Made by a program: the position numbers and the translations under genes
Notes under the pieces: model-generated
Told to the model about the DNA's origin: nothing
What the model saw: only the letters and a program-made list of their open reading frames with translations
Database searches by the model: none
In this document: positions 1 through 8,338 of the stretch, piece by piece
Layout of the letters: the number at the start of each line of letters is the position of its first letter
Numbering within the stretch: the first letter of the stretch is position 1
NCBI GenBank assembly: GCA_037143335.1
Contig: JBAWZA010000014.1
Span: forward strand, 1-64,000
Length of the DNA stretch: 64,000 nucleotides
Reading direction: 5' to 3'
DNA from: PALSA-1296 sp037143335
GTDB lineage: Bacteria; Bacteroidota; Ignavibacteria; Palsa-1295

Positions 1-442
1 AAAAAAAATCGCTTCGATGCCAAAGAGGCTTGCCACAATTTTCACCCGACTCGTTGCCGTGATCGAACGAACTGAACCGGATGAATTTGCCATCGAGACA
101 TCGTTCTACGATAAGAATGCGCAATCGGCGATGAAACTTGGACAAGCAAGAGGTGTTGCTCTTGTAGCGGCGGAGTTAGCGAAACTGGAAATAGCGGAGT
201 ATGCTCCTCGTGTCATAAAAAAAGCGGTGACCGGTAACGGCAATGCCGATAAATCTCAAGTTGAATTCATGGTGCGGAAGCTTTTGAGTCTTGAGGAGCA
301 TGACAGAAAGCTTGCAGATGCTTATGATGCGCTCGCAATTGCAATCACCCATGCACTGAGACGTGGATCGGGATCGCAAAGTACGAAGAGTTGGAAAGAT
401 TTTGTCAAGAATAATCCTGATCGGTTATTCAAATCGAAGTAA
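1..442 (+). CDS. ruvC: RuvC Holliday junction resolvase, 3' part (start lies before the window)
   Basis: RuvC cuts Holliday junctions symmetrically with RuvAB during recombination repair. The frame is open from base 2 through the in-frame ATG at 17, so that ATG is internal and the gene starts upstream of the window; about 45 N-terminal residues, including the first catalytic Asp, are missing. The visible part matches the family well: FAIETSFYDKNAQSAMKLGQ carries the conserved catalytic Glu and the KN..A..LGQARG segment. IKKAVTGNGNADKSQV matches the DNA-contact loop, and DAYDALAIAITHA carries the C-terminal catalytic Asp pair. The stop at 440-442 is followed 5 bases later by a TTG start for the next gene, so the two may be co-transcribed. 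Confidence 0.93.
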   Translation, partial: KKIASMPKRLATIFTRLVAVIERTEPDEFAIETSFYDKNAQSAMKLGQARGVALVAAELAKLEIAEYAPRVIKKAVTGNGNADKSQVEFMVRKLLSLEEHDRKLADAYDALAIAITHALRRGSGSQSTKSWKDFVKNNPDRLFKSK

Positions 443-447
443 TAGTA

Positions 448-1668
448 TTGAATACGAACAGAACACTTTTGCGAGGACTACTCATTATTCTTTTCTTGTC
501 TTTTTGCGGGACACGGACAAGTTTTTCACAGATGTACCCTCAGGAGCTTTCCCGAGACTATTTGGTAAAGCTTGTGATGAAGGACTCTTCGCAGTTCTAT
601 GGGATTGTGATTGCGAAACCATTGCCTGACCGGATACTCTTTCAAACCCGAAATGGCAGACTTGAAATTCCACTTCGTGATATTAATTATGCATTGGATT
701 ATCGCTTTAATTTCGTGCTCAATAGTGATATAAAAAAAGCTGCACTGACAAATGTAACAGATGTCGAGAAGATGCGCCTCTCCCAGTATCTCACAAATTC
801 TAAACTCGAAAGTCCTTCCGTTGTGCACACAACAGATTTAGATGTCTATCATGGGTACCGGTACTTTTTTGATGACTCGGCTCATGTAATTTTATCAACC
901 GATTGGGGGGAGCTCTATTTTATATATCCTGAATTGTCATACATCGAAAATTATTCGGGCGTGGGTGACACGCGAAAAGAATTTTATACCACGTCGTATT
1001 TAACGGTCGTTGATCCAATGGCATCGCAGGGATTGGCAACGCCGAACGGATTTGCTTACGGAGCAGGGAATAATTTCATAGCTGATTACCTCCTCGGTGG
1101 CTTGCAGTTAAACGTCGGTGCCACAGATTGGCTTTCGTTGAATGCCGGAGGTGTGTTTCTTCCGCTCAAAAATAATATCATCGTTGCAACGGGCGGTCTA
1201 AAAGTCACTCCTTATAGCTTGGGACTCTGGCATATTTCCGTCGGTGGGCAAGCTCTCTATTCGGAAGTTGTGAAGACGACGAAACTCATCTTAGGTTACG
1301 GAGCAGTAACGTATGGGACTTGGGAGTCTCAACTTTCACTCTTTGCAGGCTACACACTCAATCATACTGATTCGCTTGGTTATCAAAATACCAAGAACGA
1401 CCAGATATTTATTATTCAAGGTTCTCAGCGTGTGGGAGAGAATCTGAAACTCGGTGTTGAATTTTTCTTTCTATCCAACTTTGATATTGTTCCAGTACTT
1501 GCCTCAATTCGTTACTTCGACAACTCGATCACCGTTGATGTCGGAGTAGCATTTTCACTCTACAAGGCTGGGGCAATACAAAATGAAAAGACGCTTGGGG
1601 AATACGTTTTTAATGTCCCAGATTTCCCCTTAGTGCCTGTCGTCACCTTTAGTTATCACTTCCGTTAA
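448..1668 (+). CDS. Predicted outer-membrane-associated protein of unknown function
   Basis: I do not recognise the family. The 406-residue product starts with TTG and has a typical signal peptide (residues about 1-28, ending near FSQ). About 150 polar residues follow, including a short segment (KDSSQFYGIVI, then DRILFQTRNGRLEIPLRDI) that resembles small beta-barrel domains of secreted FCB proteins. The second half (from about residue 195) is rich in alternating aromatic/Gly strands such as GGLQLNVGATDWLSLNAGG and ends with an aromatic strand (VTFSYHFR), suggesting an outer-membrane beta barrel. It starts 5 bases after ruvC. Its stop overlaps the stop of the convergent minus-strand gene by 4 bases. 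Confidence 0.75.
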   Translation: MNTNRTLLRGLLIILFLSFCGTRTSFSQMYPQELSRDYLVKLVMKDSSQFYGIVIAKPLPDRILFQTRNGRLEIPLRDINYALDYRFNFVLNSDIKKAALTNVTDVEKMRLSQYLTNSKLESPSVVHTTDLDVYHGYRYFFDDSAHVILSTDWGELYFIYPELSYIENYSGVGDTRKEFYTTSYLTVVDPMASQGLATPNGFAYGAGNNFIADYLLGGLQLNVGATDWLSLNAGGVFLPLKNNIIVATGGLKVTPYSLGLWHISVGGQALYSEVVKTTKLILGYGAVTYGTWESQLSLFAGYTLNHTDSLGYQNTKNDQIFIIQGSQRVGENLKLGVEFFFLSNFDIVPVLASIRYFDNSITVDVGVAFSLYKAGAIQNEKTLGEYVFNVPDFPLVPVVTFSYHFR

Positions 1669-2405
1669 TAACTGATTTTCTTCTTGATAATCGTTTGCTC
1701 CATGACTGGTACAATCGGGACGCGATCGAGTTCACTTGCTGTCAAGATGTCGTTGGCGAATCCGATTGAGGTGAGATATTTACCGTGATCGCTACTTTGG
1801 AGCGTGCCGAGAATATCATTGCCATACTCTTTATAGATTGCAAGAACAGTTCTCGCGCTATCGGTGAGATCAATGTTTGGCATCGCTTCGGAGAGCTTTG
1901 AAAGCATCATCCCTGCACATACCGCATCCTCAAGTGAAAAGTCCCCTTCACGACCACTGCAAATAAGAGTGAGGCCTGTTTTATCAAGATCGGGTAATGC
2001 TAATAACGTAGTGACAACGGCACTCAGATTCACAAAACTGCCGACGAAACAATGATGGGCATACTTTGCCTTCGTTAGTGCGACAGCTCCGTTCGTAGTC
2101 GTGAGGATGAGCGATTTACCCGATACAACTTCTGGAGTATATTCGGACGGGGAATTGCCAAGTTTGAAGCCTTCAATTCGTTTCCCACCACGTTCACCAC
2201 AGAGCATGGTCAGCGTAGAAAAAAGATTGCCAACGATCTTCATTGCTTGATCTACAGATGAGACCGGAATTACCTCACGTGCTCCGGCATTCATCGCAAA
2301 CGTGATTGTCGTCGAAGCACGTAGAACATCGATCACGACGATGGTCTTATCACGGAGATCAATCTCGTCAAGCGAATTAGGACTAAAATATACTTGAACT
2401 TTCAA
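1665..2405 (-). CDS. comB: ComB-like 2-phosphosulfolactate phosphatase
   Basis: Family members remove phosphate from 2-phosphosulfolactate, a step of coenzyme M synthesis in methanogens; the role in bacteria is less clear. The product has the family hallmarks: IVVIDVLRASTTITFAMNAG near the N-terminus, CGERGG, GFKLGNSPSEY, a TTTNGA segment and LICSGREGDFSLEDAVCAG. I chose the TTG at 2405 because it gives MKVQVYFSP, which matches the usual family start; an upstream GTG at 2432 would add nine residues. No clear ribosome-binding site decides between them. The gene is alone on the minus strand between two plus-strand genes, with no other coenzyme M genes nearby, so the substrate is uncertain. Confidence 0.85.
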   Translation of the reverse strand: MKVQVYFSPNSLDEIDLRDKTIVVIDVLRASTTITFAMNAGAREVIPVSSVDQAMKIVGNLFSTLTMLCGERGGKRIEGFKLGNSPSEYTPEVVSGKSLILTTTNGAVALTKAKYAHHCFVGSFVNLSAVVTTLLALPDLDKTGLTLICSGREGDFSLEDAVCAGMMLSKLSEAMPNIDLTDSARTVLAIYKEYGNDILGTLQSSDHGKYLTSIGFANDILTASELDRVPIVPVMEQTIIKKKISY

Positions 2406-2463
2406 GAGAAAAAAATATTGAGCGGTGTACAACCGTTTTTATATGAGAAAGTTCAACATGTCG

Positions 2464-2471
2464 TATTTTTG
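2464..2471 (+). promoter_or_regulatory. Bacteroidota-type -7 box (TATTTTTG)
   Basis: TATTTTTG fits the TAnnTTTG -7 consensus of Bacteroidota primary sigma factors and lies 22 bases before the ATG of the PD40 protein. A good TTTG -33 element is not evident; T-rich sequence at 2436-2440 is the nearest candidate. Confidence 0.45.
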
Positions 2472-2493
2472 TAAAACTAAAAATCGATGAATT

Positions 2494-3414
2494 ATGAAAA
2501 ATTTTATCTCTGTCTTAATCGTCATTTGCTTTCTTCATGCCCATTTGGTTGCACAAGTATCAACAGTGTCAGTTCATAAGCTTGGAAAAGAAATTAATTC
2601 CAATGCCGATGATTTTTCTCCGTTCATCACAAATGATGGCTTAACATTATTTTTCGTTACGAACCGAGGTTTAGGAAAGTCGCATCTTTATTGCTCAAAA
2701 AGAAAATCAGTTGACACCGAATGGGGTGATGCTGATTTTTTTCAATTATTAAGTAGCCGTATGGATGTAGTTGAGTCCTTTAAGATGGATGGCATTGGCA
2801 GAATGTACTTTAGTTCGACAAAAGACAGTAAAACCGGAATGAATCTCTGGCAAGCATTTAGCGATAAAGGAAATATTACGGCAAAACAAATGCCGAACGG
2901 TATCAACTCTACATTCTGGGATTCAGAGCCAACAGCTACTCGAAATGGCGATGTACTTTATTTCGTTTCAGGTAGAGACAGAATATTGAATGGTGTTCAT
3001 CTTCATATTTTGCAATCAAAATTGCAAAATGACGGAACATGGTCCACTCCACAAGACCTTGGTCCAAAAATAAATATGGGAAGAATTAATAACAACCCCT
3101 TTATTACTCCCGATGATCATTACCTTTTTTTTAGTTCAGTAGTTGTAGCTCCTCCGAGTACTGGAAGAAAAGAGATTACGAAAATCTATATGTCAGAGCA
3201 TATAGGACAAGGTGTTACTGATTGGTCTGCGCCGATGTTATTGCCTGCTGAAATAAATTCGGAATCTAATGATATAGACCCGATGATTTCAAGCGATGGG
3301 AAGACTATCTATTTTAGTTCTGATAGAGAACGATCGAAAGGATACGAGATATATTCTGCGACTCTTCCAATAGATATACAAATGAAGATAAAGAACTCAT
3401 TTCAATCCAAATAG
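2494..3414 (+). CDS. Secreted PD40/TolB-like beta-propeller protein
   Basis: The 306-residue protein has a signal peptide (residues 1-20, ending HLVAQ) and a set of PD40-type propeller repeats. Recognisable blades are DDFSPFITNDGLTLFFVTNR, SEPTATRNGDVLYFVSGRD, NPFITPDDHYLFFSS and DIDPMISSDGKTIYFSSDRE, each with the S/P..T.DG..LYF.S.R pattern. Such repeats occur in periplasmic TolB and in many exported FCB proteins, often fused to OmpA; here there is no OmpA domain and no sorting tail. It is probably a periplasmic or surface binding protein of unknown ligand. It converges on sixA with a 5-base gap. Confidence 0.8.
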   Translation: MKNFISVLIVICFLHAHLVAQVSTVSVHKLGKEINSNADDFSPFITNDGLTLFFVTNRGLGKSHLYCSKRKSVDTEWGDADFFQLLSSRMDVVESFKMDGIGRMYFSSTKDSKTGMNLWQAFSDKGNITAKQMPNGINSTFWDSEPTATRNGDVLYFVSGRDRILNGVHLHILQSKLQNDGTWSTPQDLGPKINMGRINNNPFITPDDHYLFFSSVVVAPPSTGRKEITKIYMSEHIGQGVTDWSAPMLLPAEINSESNDIDPMISSDGKTIYFSSDRERSKGYEIYSATLPIDIQMKIKNSFQSK

Positions 3415-3419
3415 AAATA

Positions 3420-3914
3420 CTATATGCTCCCGATCTTGGGAGGCAGGAGTGCAACCAAATATCCTCGCATTCTTGGGACATCGAATCTAGTCAGTTCAAA
3501 CTTAGCTAACGTTGCTTTTTTCATCTCGATAACAGTCGTTGTGCTACCGAGTAATGCGCTTCCAAAGGAGGAGAGATGCGGTTCATGGCCTACGAGCAGA
3601 ATGCTTTTGGTATCTTGTGCTTTTGCAGCGATCACTGCCATGGTCTCGACAGGATCAGTCTCGGGTGTTAGTGATTCAGTGATTTCTAATTCAGCACCTA
3701 TTGCAAAATGATCGAGGGCAATATCTGCCGTTTGTCTTGCTCGTTTATAGGGACTCGATAGGACAAGTTGGGGGGCAAAGAGACCCATTTTCTTGGCAGC
3801 GATAAGTGCTGCCGCGGTTTTCTCTTTGCCCTCCGTTGTCAACTCTCGTTCGTCATCCCGATCGCGTGAACCGTGATCCTCAGCGATTCCATGACGTAGG
3901 AGATAGAGAAGCAT
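3420..3914 (-). CDS. sixA: SixA-type histidine phosphatase
   Basis: This is a small (164-residue) histidine phosphatase of the phosphoglycerate mutase-like superfamily, the group that dephosphorylates phosphohistidine in phosphorelay or PTS proteins. The start at 3914 gives MLLYLLRHGIAED, placing the catalytic RHG motif at residues 7-9 as usual; a longer frame upstream overlaps the previous gene and is not needed. LSSPYKRARQTADIA carries the second conserved Arg, and LLVGHEPHLSSFGSALLG carries the second catalytic His. It starts 2 bases after the stop of the peptide-binding lipoprotein gene, so it is the last gene of the xerC-hpf-hprK run. A phosphohistidine phosphatase in the same run as HPr kinase is suggestive, but no HPr gene is visible. 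Confidence 0.88.
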   Translation of the reverse strand: MLLYLLRHGIAEDHGSRDRDDERELTTEGKEKTAAALIAAKKMGLFAPQLVLSSPYKRARQTADIALDHFAIGAELEITESLTPETDPVETMAVIAAKAQDTKSILLVGHEPHLSSFGSALLGSTTTVIEMKKATLAKFELTRFDVPRMRGYLVALLPPKIGSI

Positions 3915-3916
3915 TT

Positions 3917-5692
3917 TTATTGAGGGAAATTTGAAACTGCTCCAGGTTTTACTTTTGCACCCGAACCACGTACTACCCAAAGTGGTACGGAGATGCAGGG
4001 ACGCTGACGGTAAAACTCCACATTGTCAAAACGATCCAGGCGCGCCAATCGAACTGGCTGAGAGAAAAGCGGTGTGATCGGCATATCTTCATACATGATC
4101 TGCTGAAATTTCTTCATCAGAACATCACGTTCAGCAAAGTCGAACGAAGTCCTATTTTGCTCGAGCAATTTGTCAACTTCGGGATTCATATAAGCGGTAA
4201 CATTCTGTCCTTTGTTCTTTGCTTGTGATGAGTGCCACAATTCGTATGGGTCATCTTCTGTTGCGTTGCCGCCGATGTTCGCGATTGAAGCATCAAAATT
4301 ATGAGCACGAACGTCATTAATCCAGACCGTCCACTCCTTGATAGATACTTCCGCCTTGATACCTATCTTTCTCATTGCTTCCGAGATTACGAGCGCTGAT
4401 TGCTTTGCGACGTCACTACCGGCTGGTAAGTAAAAAGTAAATTCGAATGGCATGTCATGTCCGTCAATGATTTTATGCAGGATTCCATCAGAGTTTGCAG
4501 TCCAGCCTTCTTCAGCGAGCATAGATTTTGCTAAGTCAGGATTGTATTCGATAGGCTTCAACGTTGCATCATAATGCGGTTGTGTAAAATTGATAACACC
4601 ATTTGTTGGACGACCCAACCCTTTATAAATATCACGAACAAGTTGATCGCGATTAATGAGATGACTGAGTGCCCACCGAACTTTCTTACTCTTGAAGAGT
4701 GGGCGTGAGTTGTTCCACTCCACGTAAGTCCGAGAATTATAGTACACTGTATCTTTCCTAATGAAAGGAAGTTTCGCCGTGTCAATCTGCATGTAGAGTG
4801 CAGATGGGACAAGATCCATGAAATCAATATCTTTTGCCTTCAACGCTGTAACAGCGGCATTATTGTCGGTAATGGTTTTCAGGATGATCTGATCTAAGTA
4901 GCACTCACCCCATGGCATATCCTTCGCCCAATATTTGTCGTCACGTTTGAAAGTGATGTGATCGTTGGTCTTCCACTCTTGGTAAATATAGGGACCGGTG
5001 CCGATCATAAATTTTGGATTACGACTGTGGTCCGGATTATTAAATAGCTCCATCTGTGCCTTATAGACAGGGTCTTTTGAATTGCCTTTCTTGATGTCCT
5101 TCCATGCCATTTTATCTGTCATATTTTCAGGATCAAAAATATGCTTGGGCATGATCGGCTCGTAACCACCACCGAGTACGCGGTCCATCTGGAAATATGG
5201 TTTATTCAAATAGAATGCAACCTTCATCTTGTCACCGTTCACGTAAGCGACGCTATCAACTGACTCGAGGACGCTGCGCGATTGCGTTGTCTCTGCATTC
5301 ACAGGGTTCATCACGCACTTGAATGTGAACATTACATCTTCACCAGTTACAGGATGTCCGTCGTTAAAATGTGCCTTTGGATTAATGGTGTACGTATAGG
5401 TGAGGTGATCAGCTGACATCTCTGGCAAGCTCGCAATCCAGGGTATGAGTTCTTGTGTGCGGGGTTGAACGCTATTGAGCGGCTCCCAAATAAACTGGGA
5501 AGCATACTGCCCAGCAGCATCGTGAACTAACGGAGGGATAACATTCGTCGGATCTGAGGCAACCCACCAGACGACATTATTCTTTGTTGAAAGTCCATAT
5601 TTGTTTTCTCCGACGCCGTCTTTTTTGCCGCACGAAGAGATCGTGATGGCAAGAAGCATGAGAAAAGTTGTTAGTGAGAGTATTTTTTTCAT
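3917..5692 (-). CDS. ABC-type peptide-binding lipoprotein (SBP family 5, OppA/DppA-like)
   Basis: This 591-residue extracytoplasmic solute-binding protein would capture oligopeptides (or nickel/glycosides in relatives) for an ABC importer. The start at 5692 gives MKKILSLTTFLMLLAITISSC, a clear lipoprotein signal with the acylated Cys at residue 21. Family features include WVASDPTNVIPPLVHDAAG, ...LPEMSADHLTYTYTINPKAH, FNDGHPVTGEDVMFTFK, GTGPYIYQEW, WNNSRPLFKSKKVRWALSHL and a C-terminal DMPITPLFSQPVRLARLDRF. No permease or ATPase gene is adjacent, so it is an orphan receptor here. It lies between hprK (25-base gap) and sixA (2-base gap) and is probably part of that transcript. Confidence 0.92.
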   Translation of the reverse strand: MKKILSLTTFLMLLAITISSCGKKDGVGENKYGLSTKNNVVWWVASDPTNVIPPLVHDAAGQYASQFIWEPLNSVQPRTQELIPWIASLPEMSADHLTYTYTINPKAHFNDGHPVTGEDVMFTFKCVMNPVNAETTQSRSVLESVDSVAYVNGDKMKVAFYLNKPYFQMDRVLGGGYEPIMPKHIFDPENMTDKMAWKDIKKGNSKDPVYKAQMELFNNPDHSRNPKFMIGTGPYIYQEWKTNDHITFKRDDKYWAKDMPWGECYLDQIILKTITDNNAAVTALKAKDIDFMDLVPSALYMQIDTAKLPFIRKDTVYYNSRTYVEWNNSRPLFKSKKVRWALSHLINRDQLVRDIYKGLGRPTNGVINFTQPHYDATLKPIEYNPDLAKSMLAEEGWTANSDGILHKIIDGHDMPFEFTFYLPAGSDVAKQSALVISEAMRKIGIKAEVSIKEWTVWINDVRAHNFDASIANIGGNATEDDPYELWHSSQAKNKGQNVTAYMNPEVDKLLEQNRTSFDFAERDVLMKKFQQIMYEDMPITPLFSQPVRLARLDRFDNVEFYRQRPCISVPLWVVRGSGAKVKPGAVSNFPQ

Positions 5693-5717
5693 AGATGAGT
5701 TAGTGAAAAATAAAAAC

Positions 5718-6809
5718 TTATTCAAAATCGTGTTCGAAATACGGAATAACCCGTTCGGGTGTTGCGCTTGCATTAGTCCGATTTGCTATTTTCTGCTCAA
5801 GGTTCTTCGCGAATTCGCTTGACGCATCGTAACCGTAATGTTTGAGCAAATAATTCAGAGCAATAACTTCCGAGATCACCGTGATGTTTTTCCCCGGTAA
5901 GATTGGGAGCTTCACATGCTGAAGCTCAACACCTAATATCTGCGTTAGCGATTCATCAAGTCCGGTTCGGGTGTAAGCTGCCTTTTCATCCCACACTTCA
6001 AGCTCGACGATCACCTCAACTCGCTTTTGAAAACGAATTGCGCGGATACCGAACATTTCTCGAACATTGATTATTCCCAGCCCCCTGATCTCCATGAAGT
6101 GGCCACCAAGCTCTGTACCTGATCCCATTAGAATACCTTCGCCCTTCTGAGTTACGACAACAACGTCATCGGCAACAAGCCGGTGACCTCGCTCGATAAG
6201 ATCAAGTGCTACTTCACTCTTGCCGATACTCGATTTGCCAACGAAGAGAATGCCTACGCCATAGACATCAATGAACGAGCCATGAATCGAAGTATGAAGA
6301 TTGAACTGGTCATCAAGAAAATCGCTGATAAAATAAATTGCCTTCGTCGTCTCGATCGGAGTGAGAAAGGTCGGGATGTTATGTTCATTGCAAAGCGCAA
6401 TTAATTCGGGATCGAATTCATTGGCATTCGTGATGATGATGCAAGGAATGTTAAACGAGGCAAGGGTGGAGAATGCCTTAATTCGATCTTCTTTGCCTAA
6501 TGAGCTGAGGTAGTAGAGTTCGGTATTCCCAAAAATCTGAATGCGGTGAAAGGTAAACAGCCCGACGTATCCCGCAAGCGCTAACCCTGGGCGATGCAAG
6601 TTCTTATCGGTGATCTGCTTATCAAAGCCACCTTCGCCGGCAAGAAGCTTGAGCTTGAAGCGATCCTTCATGTGCTCGAAGAAAAACTTCACACCGAGCG
6701 ATTCTTTCTGTTGTGGTTTATAGTTCAGCCATGATGGCCGTTGCGAATCAGCTGGCATTCGAGATAGTAGTTCATTCGTTTGAGATGTCCCATATTCTTC
6801 ACGGGACAT
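5718..6809 (-). CDS. hprK: HPr kinase/phosphorylase
   Basis: HprK phosphorylates and dephosphorylates a serine of the PTS carrier HPr. Visible motifs: His176 in TSIHGSFIDVYG, the P-loop GKSSIGKS at 191-198, ADD at 213-215 and the signature EIRGLGIINV at 240-249. The fourth P-loop position is Ser where the family usually has Gly (GxSGxGKS), a mild departure. The protein is 363 residues, longer than the common 310-330, because of about 38 extra N-terminal residues before the usual start; an ATG preceded by a GGGGG run supports the long form. It follows hpf by 30 bases. In bacteria without sugar PTS, HprK with HPr is thought to act in regulation rather than transport, which may apply here. Confidence 0.93.
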   Translation of the reverse strand: MSREEYGTSQTNELLSRMPADSQRPSWLNYKPQQKESLGVKFFFEHMKDRFKLKLLAGEGGFDKQITDKNLHRPGLALAGYVGLFTFHRIQIFGNTELYYLSSLGKEDRIKAFSTLASFNIPCIIITNANEFDPELIALCNEHNIPTFLTPIETTKAIYFISDFLDDQFNLHTSIHGSFIDVYGVGILFVGKSSIGKSEVALDLIERGHRLVADDVVVVTQKGEGILMGSGTELGGHFMEIRGLGIINVREMFGIRAIRFQKRVEVIVELEVWDEKAAYTRTGLDESLTQILGVELQHVKLPILPGKNITVISEVIALNYLLKHYGYDASSEFAKNLEQKIANRTNASATPERVIPYFEHDFE

Positions 6810-6839
6810 ATAACACCCCCAAGAGTTCGGAAGTCTCCC

Positions 6840-7163
6840 TTATTTTTTGATAGCTTTTCGCTTAAGTTCGATAGAGGAGTAATGGGTATCTTTATGCTTT
6901 TTCAATTGCGATTCAAGAACTTTTACCGATGAATCAAATGCTTTCGAGATCGTATCGGATGACTCCTTCGCATGAAGTAACGCACCCTTCACCTTCAAAT
7001 TGATCTCAGCATTGTAACTAAGCTTGGCATGGCCTTCATGATCGAGGATTACCTCGGCTCCAAGGATTTCGTATTTGCCTTCCAATGATTGGAGTCCATC
7101 TTCTACATGCTGTTTCATTTCTGGTTCAGCAGAGGCATGGCGGTTCGAGATTTGGATATTCAT
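6840..7163 (-). CDS. hpf: Ribosome hibernation promoting factor (short HPF/RaiA type)
   Basis: HPF binds the decoding region of the 30S subunit and helps form inactive ribosome dimers in stationary phase. The ATG at 7163 follows a strong AAGGAG ribosome-binding site and gives MNIQISNRHASAEPEMKQHV, the usual family start; upstream in-frame codons overlap the xerC end and are not needed. The 107-residue product has the beta-alpha-beta-beta-beta-alpha pattern, with AEVILDHEGHAKLSYNAEIN and LHAKESSDTISKAFDSSVKV, and ends in a basic tail. There is no C-terminal dimerisation domain, so it is the short form. It sits between xerC (37-base gap) and hprK (30-base gap). Confidence 0.93.
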   Translation of the reverse strand: MNIQISNRHASAEPEMKQHVEDGLQSLEGKYEILGAEVILDHEGHAKLSYNAEINLKVKGALLHAKESSDTISKAFDSSVKVLESQLKKHKDTHYSSIELKRKAIKK

Positions 7164-7200
7164 AATTTGTCTCCTTAAAGATAAAACAAAAAAGATAGAA

Positions 7201-8136
7201 TTAAGCTTCACCACTTCTCGGGTGAGCTTTGTCATACGATTTTTTTAGTCGATCAATGGTCAAGTGGGTATAGCGTTGAGTGGTGCGCAATGACGAATGC
7301 CCAAGCATTTCTTGTACGGCACGAATTTCGGCGCCGTTATCGAGCAAGTGAGTAGCAAATGAGTGGCGCAAGGTATGGGGGTGAGTCATTCCTGTATCGG
7401 GTACACCTCTGAAATATTTTTGCACGATATGATATACTGCACCGGGTGTCATACGTTTCCCATTATTAAGCAAAAATAGTGCCGTTCTATCTTGTACGCT
7501 TTCCAAGTCATTTCGGATACCAAGATAAATGTTGATAGCATCCAATGCCTTCTTTCCAACAGGGACGATCCGTACTTTGTTACCTTTTCCAGTGACACGC
7601 AACGTTCCTTCGGCGATATTCAGATCGTTCAGACTGATTCCTGCAAGCTCGGCACGACGCAATCCACTGGAGTAGAGGAGTTCGAGCATTGCATTATCAC
7701 GATGTCCTGAATAAGTATCAGGTACTGGTCTCGACATAGCCATCGAGGCGGAGCGCTCCGAGACAACTTGCGGAATCCGTTTCGGACCCTTAGGAGATTT
7801 GATGAGTCGTGCGGCATTCATTTGCAGAATCCCTTGATTTGTCAGAAATTTCAGTAATGACCGAACAGTCGAGAGCTTCCGAGAAATCGATTGAGCCACC
7901 AGTGGCTCACCATGCTTATTGAGTTTTTCGGAAAGAACTCGTAAATAGGTCCGCAATGGCATGATGTCCGATTGGTCGCCTGTGATCTCAAGTTCTTCGT
8001 CACGCAAGATATTTTTGAATTCTTCAAGGTCAGCTCGGTAGGTGCTTGTGGTGCCCTTGCTGGCATTACGCTCATGGGTTAGATGCGATAAGAATGCCTC
8101 AAGCCAGGAGTCGAATGCATGTTGAAAATCTGACAT
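7201..8136 (-). CDS. xerC: XerC/XerD-type tyrosine recombinase
   Basis: Xer recombinases resolve chromosome dimers at dif. The 311-residue protein has the N-terminal SAM-like DNA-binding domain (about 8-100) and a full catalytic set: Arg160 in SSGLRRAEL, Lys184 in VTGKGNKVR, His254/Arg257 in HTLRHSFATHLL, His280 in LGHSSL and nucleophile Tyr289 in TQRYTH. Size and motifs fit chromosomal Xer proteins rather than phage or integron integrases, and no attachment sites or mobile genes are nearby. It is the first gene of the minus run xerC-hpf-hprK-SBP-sixA. Whether it is XerC or XerD cannot be decided from one copy. Confidence 0.92.
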   Translation of the reverse strand: MSDFQHAFDSWLEAFLSHLTHERNASKGTTSTYRADLEEFKNILRDEELEITGDQSDIMPLRTYLRVLSEKLNKHGEPLVAQSISRKLSTVRSLLKFLTNQGILQMNAARLIKSPKGPKRIPQVVSERSASMAMSRPVPDTYSGHRDNAMLELLYSSGLRRAELAGISLNDLNIAEGTLRVTGKGNKVRIVPVGKKALDAINIYLGIRNDLESVQDRTALFLLNNGKRMTPGAVYHIVQKYFRGVPDTGMTHPHTLRHSFATHLLDNGAEIRAVQEMLGHSSLRTTQRYTHLTIDRLKKSYDKAHPRSGEA

Positions 8137-8207
8137 AAGCCCTTGTAACTCCTTATCCTACAACATTTTCGTTGTGCACACACGCAGAGTTTCCCGTACT
8201 AACAACA

Positions 8208-8230
8208 AAGCCGGCATCCGCCGGCTTTCT
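8208..8230 (-). terminator. GC-rich hairpin, likely terminator of the gene at 8339-8776
   Basis: AAAGCCGG and CCGGCTTT form an 8-bp perfect stem with a 7-base loop, extendable to AAAGCCGGC/GCCGGCTTT with a smaller loop. On the minus strand it is followed by TTTGTTGTT. It lies downstream of the minus-strand gene at 8339 but also inside the leader expected from the promoter at 8262-8292, so it could instead act as an attenuator of xerC. Confidence 0.6.
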
Positions 8231-8261
8231 CTTTGCAATTCTGTTAGTGAACATCATGCTA

Positions 8262-8292
8262 CAAATATACGAAATTTTCTCCCAAAATGCAA
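8262..8292 (-). promoter_or_regulatory. Bacteroidota-type promoter driving xerC
   Basis: On the minus strand TATATTTG (8269-8262) is an exact TAnnTTTG -7 box, with a TTG -33 element at 8292-8290 separated by 20 bases, the usual spacing. It would start transcription near 8255, about 120 bases before the xerC ATG and upstream of the hairpin at 8208-8230. Confidence 0.55.
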
Positions 8293-8338
8293 TAGGTGCC
8301 CCCAAGATTGTTGATAGATTGTGGATAGGGCAGAATAG

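Noticed and set aside
17..442. Full-length RuvC starting at the ATG at 17
   Set aside because: The frame is open upstream to the window edge and the conserved N-terminal Asp region is missing, so this is an internal Met.
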